A DNA stretch of 11,295 nt from a bacterium (GTDB taxonomy: Bacteria > Myxococcota_A > Bradymonadia > UBA7976 > UBA1532), in the NCBI GenBank assembly GCA_030424955.1, contig JAUHVS010000126.1:1-11295 (forward strand), in the 5' to 3' direction. The position numbers were made by a program, and so were the translations under genes. Positions 1 to 6,098 of the stretch are shown one piece after another. The notes below the pieces were generated by a model. That model worked only from the letters and a program-made list of their open reading frames with translations, was not told the DNA's origin and did not search any database. Each line of letters begins with the position of its first letter. Within the stretch, counting starts at the first letter, position 1.

Positions 1-195
1 GTGGTAGTGCGTCGACAGCGCGTTGAGCTCGTGCACCTGGATCCAGCGCCCGTACCGCCGCAAAGCCTCGCCGATGACCCCCACGAACAGCGCGTTGGTC
101 TCGGCCGACGGGCGCAGCAGCCGCGTCGCACGGTGCGTGCGCGCCATCACCTCCACGGTGCTGCCGTCTGGAAAGTAGCGCTGGTTGCGTCCCAT
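1..195 (-). CDS. IS200-like / REP-associated-type HUH transposase, N-terminal part (runs off left edge)
   Basis: Sixty-five codons are visible on the minus strand from the ATG at 195; the C-terminal part lies outside the window. The protein begins MGRNQRYFPDGSTVEVMART and continues through a helix-rich stretch (about residues 31-50) to a strand ending in THYH at the window edge. In the Y1 transposase family (IS200/IS605 TnpA and REP-associated RAYTs) the strand ending in His-hydrophobic-His is the HUH metal-binding motif, so HYH at residues 63-65 would be that motif, reached just at the edge. The catalytic tyrosine cannot be seen. An in-frame stop at 223-225 lies upstream, so ATG 195 is the only reasonable start; no strong ribosome binding site is visible. 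The region upstream of the transposase is non-coding. The exact subfamily (mobile IS200 or domesticated RAYT-like) cannot be decided from this fragment. Confidence 0.75.
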   Translation of the reverse strand, partial: MGRNQRYFPDGSTVEVMARTHRATRLLRPSAETNALFVGVIGEALRRYGRWIQVHELNALSTHYH

Positions 196-325
196 GCCCG
201 GGGGCGCCCGCGTGCCGTGGCCTTACAGACCTATCGGACACCCGCGCCACCTGTTGATCGGCGCCCTGCGCTTTGCACCCAACCCTTTGAAATCAAAACC
301 CAAAAAAGCGCACCCCCTCACGGCC

Positions 326-367
326 CATCGGGCGGGCCCGGCATCGGGCGGGCCAGGCATCGCCCGG
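326..367. repeat. Tandem 16-bp GC-rich repeat, two full copies plus partial third
   Basis: CATCGGGCGGGCCCGG (326-341) is followed directly by CATCGGGCGGGCCAGG (342-357), one mismatch apart, and then by CATCGCCCGG (358-367), a partial and diverged copy. The CGGGCG of the second copy can pair with the CGCCCG of the third (loop of about 10 nt), so the array can fold into a hairpin. It lies about 130 bp upstream of the transposase start. REP-associated transposases often have short palindromic repeats nearby, but one small array is too little to call a REP. Confidence 0.5.
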
Positions 368-510
368 CGCAAAGCCTGCTCCCGCGGGGTGAAGCGCCCC
401 GTCCACGGGCCACGCCAGCGGCGATGCCAGCCATCGTCGAGCACGCGCCCACGCCAGCGCGGCGATCTCACGGATGACGCGGACGACGGGAGCACGCGCC
501 GACAAGCTGC

Positions 511-516
511 TAAACT
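511..516 (+). promoter_or_regulatory. Possible -10 element of the RidA-like operon
   Basis: TAAACT lies about 30 bp before the ATG at 546 and matches TATAAT at four of six positions. It is one of few AT-rich spots in the upstream region. No good -35 hexamer lies 16-18 bp upstream, so this is only a weak candidate. Confidence 0.2.
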
Positions 517-545
517 GCCCCACCACCCACACCGCGCAGGGATCC

Positions 546-950
546 ATGCACCGCATCATCCAGCCCGACGGCTGGCCCCCCGCCCGGGGCTACAGCAACG
601 GCGTGCTCGCTGAGGGGCGCCCGCTGGCCATCGCCGGCCAGGTGGGCTGGACCCCCGCCGGCGTCTTCGAGGCCCACGACTTCCTCGGCCAGTTCGCCCA
701 GGCCCTCGCCAACGTGCGCGCCGTCCTGGACGCAGCTGGTGGCGAGCCCGCGCACATCATCAAGATGACCCTCTACGTCACCGATCTGCCCGCCTACCGC
801 GCGAGCCTGCGCGACCTGGGCCCCATCTGGCGCGCCCACATGGGCCGCCACTTCCCGGCCATGGCCCTGGTCGGGGTCACCGGCCTGGTCGAGCCCGACG
901 CCCTGGTCGAGATCGAGACCCTCGCCGTGCTCCCGCCCGCCGCCCCCTGA
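546..950 (+). CDS. RidA (YjgF/YER057c/UK114) family protein lacking the catalytic arginine
   Basis: A 134-aa protein of typical Rid length. It starts MHRIIQPDGWPPARGYSNGV, the usual N-terminus of this family, which is why ATG 546 is chosen over the in-frame ATG at 474, whose extra 24 residues look like translated upstream DNA. A CAGGG sits just before 546. Further family landmarks are IAGQVGW (29-35), FAQALANVRAVLDAAG (50-65), IIKMTLYVTD (71-80) and VEIETLAVL at the C-terminus. RidA enamine/imine deaminases use an Arg in PARS near residue 105; here the segment reads FPAMALVGV, with Met106 at that position. By family knowledge it belongs with the Rid groups lacking this Arg, whose activity is mostly unknown, so imine deaminase activity should not be assumed. 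It is first gene of an operon, 10 bp before the crotonase gene. Confidence 0.9.
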   Translation: MHRIIQPDGWPPARGYSNGVLAEGRPLAIAGQVGWTPAGVFEAHDFLGQFAQALANVRAVLDAAGGEPAHIIKMTLYVTDLPAYRASLRDLGPIWRAHMGRHFPAMALVGVTGLVEPDALVEIETLAVLPPAAP

Positions 951-960
951 GAGGACGCCC

Positions 961-1791
961 ATGACCCCCACGCACTGCCAGCTCGACATCGTGGCCGACC
1001 ACGTCGGCGTCATCACCCTGGCCCGCCCCGACCGCCTCAACGCCCTCACCTTCGCCAGCTACGCCGAGCTCCGCGACCTGTTCGCCTGGCTCAACACCCA
1101 AGACCAGATCCGCGCGGTGGTCCTGACCGGCGCCGGCCGGGCCTTCTGCAGCGGCGGCGACGTCGAGGACATCATCGGCGAGCTGTTCAGCCGCGACATG
1201 CGCGGCCTGCTCGAGTTCACCCGCCTGACCGGCGCGCTGATCCAGAACATCCGCGCCTGCCGGGTGCCCGTCATCGCCGCGGTCAACGGGGTGGCCGTGG
1301 GGGCCGGCGCGGTCATGGCCCTGGCCGCCGATCTGCGCCTCGCCAGCGAGCGCGCCCGCTTCGGCTTCATCTTCCCGCAGGTGGGCCTCTGCGGCGCCGA
1401 CATGGGCGCCACCTACCTGCTGCCCCGGGTGGTCGGCCTGGGGCACGCCTCCGAGCTGCTCTTCACCGGCGACATCATCAACGCCGACCGCGCCGCCCAG
1501 ATCGGCCTGGTGAACCGCGTCGTGCCCGCCGAGGATCTGCGCGCCGACGCCATCGCCCTCGCCACGCGCCTGGCCCGTGGCCCAGCCTTCGCCCACCAGA
1601 TGACCAAGCAGATGCTCGAGGACGAGGCCACGCTGAACCTGCGCGAGGCCATCGAGGCCGAGGCCCAGGCCCAGGCGATCTGCATGGTGCACCCCGACTT
1701 CCGCGAGGCCCACGACGCGTGGCAGGCCAAGCGGCCGCCGGTGTTCGAGGGCCTGTCCCCGCTGCCCCCGCCCGGCGAGGCCGAGCCGTGA
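961..1791 (+). CDS. Enoyl-CoA hydratase/isomerase (crotonase) superfamily protein with non-canonical active site
   Basis: A 276-aa crotonase-fold protein. The oxyanion-hole segments are visible: AFCSGGDVEDI (residues 61-71) and NGVAVGAGAVMALAADLRLA (109-128), followed by FGFIFPQVGLCGADMGATYL (134-153) and LLPRVVGLG. The two catalytic glutamates of classical enoyl-CoA hydratase (Glu144 and Glu164 in the rat enzyme) align by eye to Val118 and to about Pro139; neither is acidic. The protein may therefore be a hydrolase, isomerase or lyase on an acyl-CoA rather than a hydratase. The FGFIFPxVGLxGADMGA block resembles crotonases I recall from 2-aminobenzoyl-CoA degradation clusters (memory, not a search). 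GAGAGGA precedes the ATG as a good ribosome binding site. The stop overlaps the GTG of the next gene (GTGA), indicating translational coupling with the dehydrogenase. Confidence 0.9.
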   Translation: MTPTHCQLDIVADHVGVITLARPDRLNALTFASYAELRDLFAWLNTQDQIRAVVLTGAGRAFCSGGDVEDIIGELFSRDMRGLLEFTRLTGALIQNIRACRVPVIAAVNGVAVGAGAVMALAADLRLASERARFGFIFPQVGLCGADMGATYLLPRVVGLGHASELLFTGDIINADRAAQIGLVNRVVPAEDLRADAIALATRLARGPAFAHQMTKQMLEDEATLNLREAIEAEAQAQAICMVHPDFREAHDAWQAKRPPVFEGLSPLPPPGEAEP

Positions 1792-2975
1792 GCGCCCCCG
1801 CCTGGCCGGTCGGGCTGTCCACCGATGACCTGGGGCTGTTCTTCGCCCCCCACCACGGCGCCGTGGCCGACGCCGCCCGCCAGGTCGCCGGCGCGTGGCC
1901 CGTGGGCACCCACGGCGATGACGCCACCGCCACCCGCGCCGCCGCCCGCGCGCTGAGCGCCGCCGGCCTGTTGGCCTGGACCGTCCCCGAGCGCTTCGGC
2001 GGCGCCGCCCACGGCCGCCCCGACGCCCTCGACGTGCGGGCCCTGTGCCTGGTGCGCGAGGCCCTGGGCCAGGCCGACGGCCTGCTCGACACCGCCTTCG
2101 CCATGCAGGGCCTGGGCAGCTACCCCATCACCCTCGCCGGCACCGACGCCCAGAAGGCGCGCTACCTGCCGGGCGTGCTCGCGGGCGAGCGCCTGGGGGC
2201 CTTCGCGCTCAGCGAGCCCGACGCCGGCAGCGACGTCGCGGCCATGGGCTGCCGGGCCACCCGCACGGCCGGCGGCTGGCGGCTCGACGGCACCAAGACC
2301 TGGATCAGCAACGCCGGCGTCGCGGGGCAGTACGTGGTGTTCGCCACCGTCGATCCAGCGGCGGGGCGCCGCGGCATCACGGCCTTCATCGTCGAGCCCG
2401 ACGACCCCGGGCTCACCGTCGAGGCCTTCGAGGTCATCGCGCCGCACCCCATCGGCACGCTCCGCTTCGACGGCTGCACCCTGCCCGCCGACCGCCTGCT
2501 GGGCGCCGAGGGCGGCGGCTTCACCCTCGCCATGGCCACCCTCGAGGCCTTCCGCACCACCGTCGCGGCCGCCGCCGTGGGCATGGGCCGCCGGGCCCTG
2601 CACGAGGCCACCGCCTACGCCCGCGGCCGCCACCAGCTCGGCCAGGCGATCATCCGCCACCAGCAGATCGGCGCCTACCTGGCCGACGGCCGCACGGAGC
2701 TCGACGCGTCGCGGCTGCTGGTCTACCGGGCCGCCCACGCCAAAGACACCCAGCCCCGGGCCACCGTTGAGGTCGCCATGGCCAAGCTCTTCGCCACCGA
2801 GGCGGCCTTCCGGCTCATCGACAAGGCGGTGCAGATCCACGGCGGGCTGGGGGTGAAGGTGGGCTCGGTGGTGGAGCGGCTCTACCGCGAGATCCGCGCC
2901 CTGCGGATCTATGAGGGCACCAGCGAGATCCAGCGGGTGATCCTCGCAGCCGATCTGGCCCGCGGCGCGGGCTGA
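1788..2975 (+). CDS. Acyl-CoA dehydrogenase family protein
   Basis: A 395-aa FAD-dependent acyl-CoA dehydrogenase of normal length. It shows the first family signature FALSEPDAGSDVAAMG, then TKTWISNAG in the middle beta domain, and the C-terminal helical domain with QIHGGLGVKVGS and YREIRALRIYEGTSEIQRVI. The Glu of YEGTS (residue 376 by my count) is at the catalytic-base position of medium- and short-chain enzymes, so the active site looks intact. It would oxidise an acyl-CoA to the 2,3-enoyl-CoA and pass electrons to ETF. GTG 1788 is chosen because it forms a GTGA overlap with the upstream stop and follows GAGG; upstream in-frame starts would lie deep in the crotonase gene. It ends the RidA-crotonase-dehydrogenase operon. 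The 45-bp gap to the convergent gene at 3021 has no clear intrinsic terminator. Confidence 0.93.
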   Translation: MSAPAWPVGLSTDDLGLFFAPHHGAVADAARQVAGAWPVGTHGDDATATRAAARALSAAGLLAWTVPERFGGAAHGRPDALDVRALCLVREALGQADGLLDTAFAMQGLGSYPITLAGTDAQKARYLPGVLAGERLGAFALSEPDAGSDVAAMGCRATRTAGGWRLDGTKTWISNAGVAGQYVVFATVDPAAGRRGITAFIVEPDDPGLTVEAFEVIAPHPIGTLRFDGCTLPADRLLGAEGGGFTLAMATLEAFRTTVAAAAVGMGRRALHEATAYARGRHQLGQAIIRHQQIGAYLADGRTELDASRLLVYRAAHAKDTQPRATVEVAMAKLFATEAAFRLIDKAVQIHGGLGVKVGSVVERLYREIRALRIYEGTSEIQRVILAADLARGAG

Positions 2976-3020
2976 GCGCGCCGGATCACCCCACGGCGGC
3001 CAGGCGGCAGCCGCGGCCGA

Positions 3021-3563
3021 TCAGTCGTCCAAGCCGTCCTCGGTGCCCTCGGCGCCGGTGACGACCTTCTCGAGCCGACCGAGCTGGGCCCGCAGCGCCG
3101 CGACCTCGCGGCGCAGGGCCAAGAGCTCGCCCGCGGATCCCCCCCCGCCCATCAGCGCCAGCGCCCGGCGCAGGGCAGACGGCGTCGCCACCAGCGGCCG
3201 CAGCGGGTGCCCCGTCGCGAAGCGCAGCTCGTCGAGCAGCTCCTGGTCGGCGGGATCGGCCACGGCCAGCACCAGCACGTCGTCCTCGAGGCGCAGGGGC
3301 ACCGCCAGCCGCCGGCGGGCGAAGTCGGGATCGATCAGGGTCGTCATGCCATCGGCTGGCGCGGCCAGATCGGCCTCGGTGGCCATGGGCAGGCCCAGCT
3401 GCCGGGCCAGGGCCTCGGCGATGGCGGCCTCGGTGCAGCGCCCCTCGCGCACCAGCGCCTCGCCCAGCCGCTCGCCCGTGCGCGCGGTGGTCCTCAGCGC
3501 CTCTCGCAGCTGCTCGGCGTCGATGACCCCGGCGCTCACCAGCCTGTCGCCCAACCGAACCAT
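3021..3563 (-). CDS. Stand-alone MshEN (GspE/PilB N-terminal) domain protein, candidate c-di-GMP receptor
   Basis: A 180-aa protein without an ATPase domain. Residues about 1-135 match the N-terminal domain of type II secretion/type IV pilus ATPases: RLGDRLVSAGVI at 3-14 and RLGEALVREG at 32-41, each beginning a 24-residue RLGxxL(V)xxG...L(I)xxAL repeat with a 5-residue linker (3-26, 32-55). In characterised MshEN domains two such motifs bind c-di-GMP. The second ends in the conserved Gln (Gln55); the first ends in Thr26 instead. LAVPLRLEDDVLVLAVADP (about 86-104) is the usual second half. Residues about 143-167 (ELLALRREVAALRAQLGRLE) form a leucine-heptad coiled coil, followed by an acidic tail. 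Ribosome binding site GGAGGGG lies directly before ATG 3563. It is divergent from mrp and convergent with the dehydrogenase. Likely an adaptor or regulatory protein; the partner is unknown. Confidence 0.85.
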   Translation of the reverse strand: MVRLGDRLVSAGVIDAEQLREALRTTARTGERLGEALVREGRCTEAAIAEALARQLGLPMATEADLAAPADGMTTLIDPDFARRRLAVPLRLEDDVLVLAVADPADQELLDELRFATGHPLRPLVATPSALRRALALMGGGGSAGELLALRREVAALRAQLGRLEKVVTGAEGTEDGLDD

Positions 3564-3790
3564 GGCCCCTCCCCCACGCGCTCACCGCCGGGGCGCAGGC
3601 CCCGGGCCCCCTCAGTATCGACCACCCGCCCGCCCGCCTGCACCCACCGGCCGAGCGCGACCCCCCCGCCGACCGGGGCATCCAATGGCGCCGCGGGTGC
3701 GGGCGCGCCGCACGCGGGTTGACCCCACGCGCCAATCGGGGCAGGTATCGCCTCCTGACGCCCCCTCCAGACGCTCGCCGAAGGTGCCCC
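3564..3790. other. Divergent intergenic region between MshEN gene and mrp
   Basis: These 227 bp are non-coding and must contain both divergent promoters. On the plus strand TTGACC (3719-3724) is a good -35 match, with GGTATC/TATCGC at 3744-3751 as a poor, widely spaced -10. On the minus strand GATACT (plus-strand 3614-3619) is a -10-like hexamer about 50 bp before the MshEN start, without a clear -35. The rest is C- or G-rich with no other structure that I can support. Confidence 0.5.
3719..3751 (+). promoter_or_regulatory. Possible promoter of mrp
   Basis: TTGACC at 3719-3724 matches the -35 consensus at five of six positions. The only AT-containing candidate for a -10 is GGTATCGC (3744-3751), with a spacer of 19 bp or more and a poor match. 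It lies 40-70 bp before the mrp start. This is a weak call. Confidence 0.3.
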
Positions 3791-4924
3791 ATGGAAGACC
3801 ACGTCAAGTCCCTCCTCGACGCCCTGCCCCTCCCGGGCGATGACGCCCGCACGGTGGCCGCCACCGTCAAAGAGGTGGAGTTCGAGGACGGAGAGCTCAC
3901 CGTCGTCTTGAACCTGACGGGCGTCGATCGCGCCACCCGCCACCAGATCGAGGACGCCGCCGTGAAGGCCCTGAGCGGCCAGAACGGCGTCGACGAGGTC
4001 TACGTGGAGGTCGAGGTCGACGACCTGCCCCAGTACGAGACCCGCCAGGAGCCCGGCCTCAGCGTGCACGGCGGCGCCGCCGCCCCGACGCCCCCCAAGA
4101 AGGCGCTGAGCGACGTCAAGCACCTCATCGCCGTGGCCAGCGGCAAGGGCGGCGTGGGCAAGAGCACCGTCGCCGTCAACCTGGCCCTGTCCCTCAAGGC
4201 CCGCGGCGCCCGCGTGGGCATCGTGGACCTCGACATCTACGGCCCCTCGGTGCCGATCCAGCTCGGCGTCGCCTCGGCCAAGCCCGGCGTGAGCGACGAC
4301 CAGAAGCGCTTCGTGCCCGTCGAGGCCTACGGCCTGAAGGTCATGTCCATCGGCTTCTTGGTCGAGGACGACACCCCGGTCATCTGGCGCGGGCCCATCG
4401 TGGCCAGCGTGGTGAAGCAGTTCCTCGACGACGTGGAGTGGGGCGCCCTCGACTACCTGGTCATCGACATGCCCCCCGGCACCGGCGACGCGCAGCTCAC
4501 GCTCACCCAGTCCGCGCCCATCACCGGCGCCGTCATCGTGACCACCCCCAGCGAGCTCGCCCTGGTGGACGCCATCAAGGGCCTGCAGATGTTCCGCAAG
4601 GTCGACACCCCGGTGATCGGCCTGGTGGAGAACATGAGCCACTACGAGTGCCCGGAGTGTGGCCACACCTCCAACCCCTTCAACTCGGGCGGCACCCAGC
4701 GCATCACCGAGCAGTTCGGCGTGGGCCTCATCGCGAGCATCCCCATCGACACCGAGATCCAGCGCGGCGGCGACAACGGCAAGCCCGTCAGCGCCGTGCG
4801 CCCCGACTCGCCCCAGGCCGCGGCCTTCCTGAGCCTGGCCGACGCGGTCATCGAGAAGGTGCCCTTCGCCGAGACCCCCAAGGCCGAGAAGAAGGGCTTC
4901 CTCGCGGGCCTCTTCAAGAAGTAG
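3791..4924 (+). CDS. mrp: Mrp/ApbC family iron-sulfur cluster carrier P-loop NTPase
   Basis: A 377-aa protein with both usual domains. Residues about 3-77 are a MIP18/DUF59-type domain. Residues 111 onward are the Mrp NTPase: VASGKGGVGKSTVAVNLA with a deviant Walker A (118-125), VDLDIYGPS (145-153), YLVIDMPPGTGDAQL as Walker B region (222-235), and CPECG with Cys287 and Cys290, the CxxC that binds the Fe-S cluster at the dimer interface in this family. A short Lys-rich tail follows (about 358-377). Mrp proteins bind and transfer Fe-S clusters to apo-targets in the cytoplasm. The start is set by GAAGG at 3780-3784 six bases before the ATG; the 24 in-frame residues further upstream look non-coding. 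It stands as a single gene with convergent dipeptidase downstream and 49 bp between stops. Confidence 0.96.
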   Translation: MEDHVKSLLDALPLPGDDARTVAATVKEVEFEDGELTVVLNLTGVDRATRHQIEDAAVKALSGQNGVDEVYVEVEVDDLPQYETRQEPGLSVHGGAAAPTPPKKALSDVKHLIAVASGKGGVGKSTVAVNLALSLKARGARVGIVDLDIYGPSVPIQLGVASAKPGVSDDQKRFVPVEAYGLKVMSIGFLVEDDTPVIWRGPIVASVVKQFLDDVEWGALDYLVIDMPPGTGDAQLTLTQSAPITGAVIVTTPSELALVDAIKGLQMFRKVDTPVIGLVENMSHYECPECGHTSNPFNSGGTQRITEQFGVGLIASIPIDTEIQRGGDNGKPVSAVRPDSPQAAAFLSLADAVIEKVPFAETPKAEKKGFLAGLFKK

Positions 4925-4947
4925 ACGCCCAGCCCGCCTCCCCCGAA

Positions 4948-4972
4948 GGGCGCCCCGGCGCGCCCCGCGCCC
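4948..4972. terminator. GC-rich hairpin between convergent mrp and dipeptidase genes
   Basis: GGGCGC (4948-4953) can pair with GCGCCC (4967-4972) around a GC-rich 13-nt loop, in the 49-bp gap between two convergent stops. There is no T-tract on either side, so if it ends transcription it does so as a GC-rich hairpin or with Rho. Such short GC stems are common in DNA of this composition. Confidence 0.3.
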
Positions 4973-4973
4973 C

Positions 4974-6026
4974 TCAGGGCCGCAACGCCTCGAAACTCCT
5001 CAAGAAGTTCAGCCCCAGCGCCTTGCGGATGCGCCCCTCGGGCCAGCCCGCCTCGCGCAGGCCGTGCACCAGCCGCAGGTAGCCTGCGTCGCCGCTGCCC
5101 ATCGCCTTGGGCGGGCGGATGGCGCCGTCGTAGTCCGTGCCCAGGGCCACGGCGTCCTCGCCGCCCACGCGCACCACGTGATCCATGTGGCGGATCACCT
5201 GGGCCAGGCTCTTGTCGCCCCCCAGGAAGCCCGCGTGGATCATCACGCCCACCACCCCGCCGCGGTCGGCGATGGCCCGGATCTGCCCGTCGTCGAGGTT
5301 GCGCCAGTGGCGGTGCACGCCGTCCACGCCGGTGTGGGTCACGATGGGCGGCAGGTGGGGATCGTGCACGTCCAGCGCCTGCCAGAACCCGTCGGGGTGG
5401 ATGTGGGCGAGATCCACGAACACCCGCGCGGCGTTGAGCGCCTCGACCTGCGCCCGCCCCGCGTCGGTGAGCCCCGTCGCCCGCCCCGGCACCCGCAGGG
5501 GGCTGCTCGTGGCGCCCAGGGCCGAGTCCGTCAGGTGCACCAGGGTCACCCGGGTCAGCAGGCCGTCCGGCAGCGCCGTCACCGCGCCCCCGTCCAGCGC
5601 GTTGCCCCCCTGCACGCTCAGCAGCACGGCGTGGGCGCCGCGGGCCCGCACCGCGCGGTACTCGCTCGCCGTGCGGGCGAAGGCCAGCCAGCCCTCGCTC
5701 GCGGCCACCAGCGCCTGCATGCGCCCGACGTTCGCCACCAGGTGCCGCCAGCGCCCCGCCCGCCGGCGCGCGATGTTGGTGGTGATGGACCACATCGCGG
5801 CCGACAGCCCGCCCCGCGCCATGCGCGGCAGGTCCAGGTGCCCGAAGAAGTGCCGCCCCAGCGGCCCCCCATCGTGCTCCGCGAACACGTCGTAGGCCCA
5901 CAGCCTCGGGGGGATGAAGGTGTCGATGTGCAGGTCGATGAGCTCGGCGTCCCAGGCGAGGGCGACGCTGTCCTCGGCCACGCCGAAGCGCGCCGCGACC
6001 TGGGCTGATGTCTCGCTGGGACGCAC
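4974..6026 (-). CDS. M19 (membrane dipeptidase-like) amidohydrolase with Glu-to-Gln at the bridging metal ligand
   Basis: A 350-aa peptidase family M19 (renal dipeptidase) protein. Metal-site landmarks: DLHIDT with His33 and Asp35, DLAH with His208, THTG with His231, then HWRNLDD, and GTDYDG with Asp298. In the dinuclear zinc enzymes the bridging Glu sits in a hydrophobic strand followed by GG (EGGH); here it reads LLSVQGGNAL, so Gln139 replaces Glu and Asn142 the usual His. Activity may be altered or lost, although the other ligands remain. No signal peptide or lipobox is seen with this start, so a cytoplasmic location is likely. GTG 6026 is chosen because AAGGAG (6032-6037) lies five bases upstream; a TTG at 6071 would add 15 residues without a comparable site. 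The family cleaves dipeptides, often with D-residues; the substrate here is unknown. It is divergent from the pncB operon. Confidence 0.88.
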   Translation of the reverse strand: MRPSETSAQVAARFGVAEDSVALAWDAELIDLHIDTFIPPRLWAYDVFAEHDGGPLGRHFFGHLDLPRMARGGLSAAMWSITTNIARRRAGRWRHLVANVGRMQALVAASEGWLAFARTASEYRAVRARGAHAVLLSVQGGNALDGGAVTALPDGLLTRVTLVHLTDSALGATSSPLRVPGRATGLTDAGRAQVEALNAARVFVDLAHIHPDGFWQALDVHDPHLPPIVTHTGVDGVHRHWRNLDDGQIRAIADRGGVVGVMIHAGFLGGDKSLAQVIRHMDHVVRVGGEDAVALGTDYDGAIRPPKAMGSGDAGYLRLVHGLREAGWPEGRIRKALGLNFLRSFEALRP

Positions 6027-6031
6027 GGCTG

Positions 6032-6037
6032 CTCCTT
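6032..6037 (-). promoter_or_regulatory. Ribosome binding site setting the M19 start at GTG 6026
   Basis: On the minus strand AAGGAG is followed by CAGCC and then GTG (6026-6024). This near-perfect Shine-Dalgarno with 5-nt spacing favours the GTG over the upstream in-frame TTG codons at 6071 and 6044. Confidence 0.7.
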
Positions 6038-6098
6038 GTGCCAAGCGGCGCTGAGAGAGAAGGTAGGCCAATCCGCCTCACGCGCGAAGGGCTGCCCC

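Larger units (their letters stand above)
196..545. other. Non-coding stretch between transposase and RidA-like gene
   Basis: No credible gene is seen here. The ORFs that cross it have low-complexity Arg/Pro/Ala-rich translations typical of GC-rich non-coding DNA. It contains an AT-richer patch at about 281-306 (AAATCAAAACCCAAAAAA core), a tandem 16-bp GC-rich repeat at 326-357 with a partial third copy, a small hairpin-capable segment near 395-415 (CGGGG/CCCCG), and a weak -10-like element at 511-516 before the RidA-like gene. It must hold the promoters of the two divergent genes, but no convincing -35/-10 pair is visible. Confidence 0.6.

Noticed and set aside
283..325. Intrinsic terminator on the minus strand (T6 run after GC-rich sequence)
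   Set aside because: The nearest possible stem is about 14 nt from the T-run and no gene is ending there.
474..545. N-terminal extension of the RidA-like protein from ATG 474
   Set aside because: The 24 extra residues do not resemble the family; ATG 546 gives the canonical N-terminus.
1413..2840. 475-aa antisense ORF across the crotonase and dehydrogenase genes
   Set aside because: Spans two real genes, Gly/Ala/Val-rich, no recognisable domain; shadow ORF.
4948..4972. Strong bidirectional terminator between mrp and the M19 gene
   Set aside because: A 6-bp GC stem with a 13-nt loop and no T-tract; listed only as a weak candidate because such stems are frequent in this DNA.
6027..6071. Longer M19 protein starting at TTG 6071
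   Set aside because: A strong AAGGAG site five bases before GTG 6026 sits inside the extension, and no homologous residues are added.
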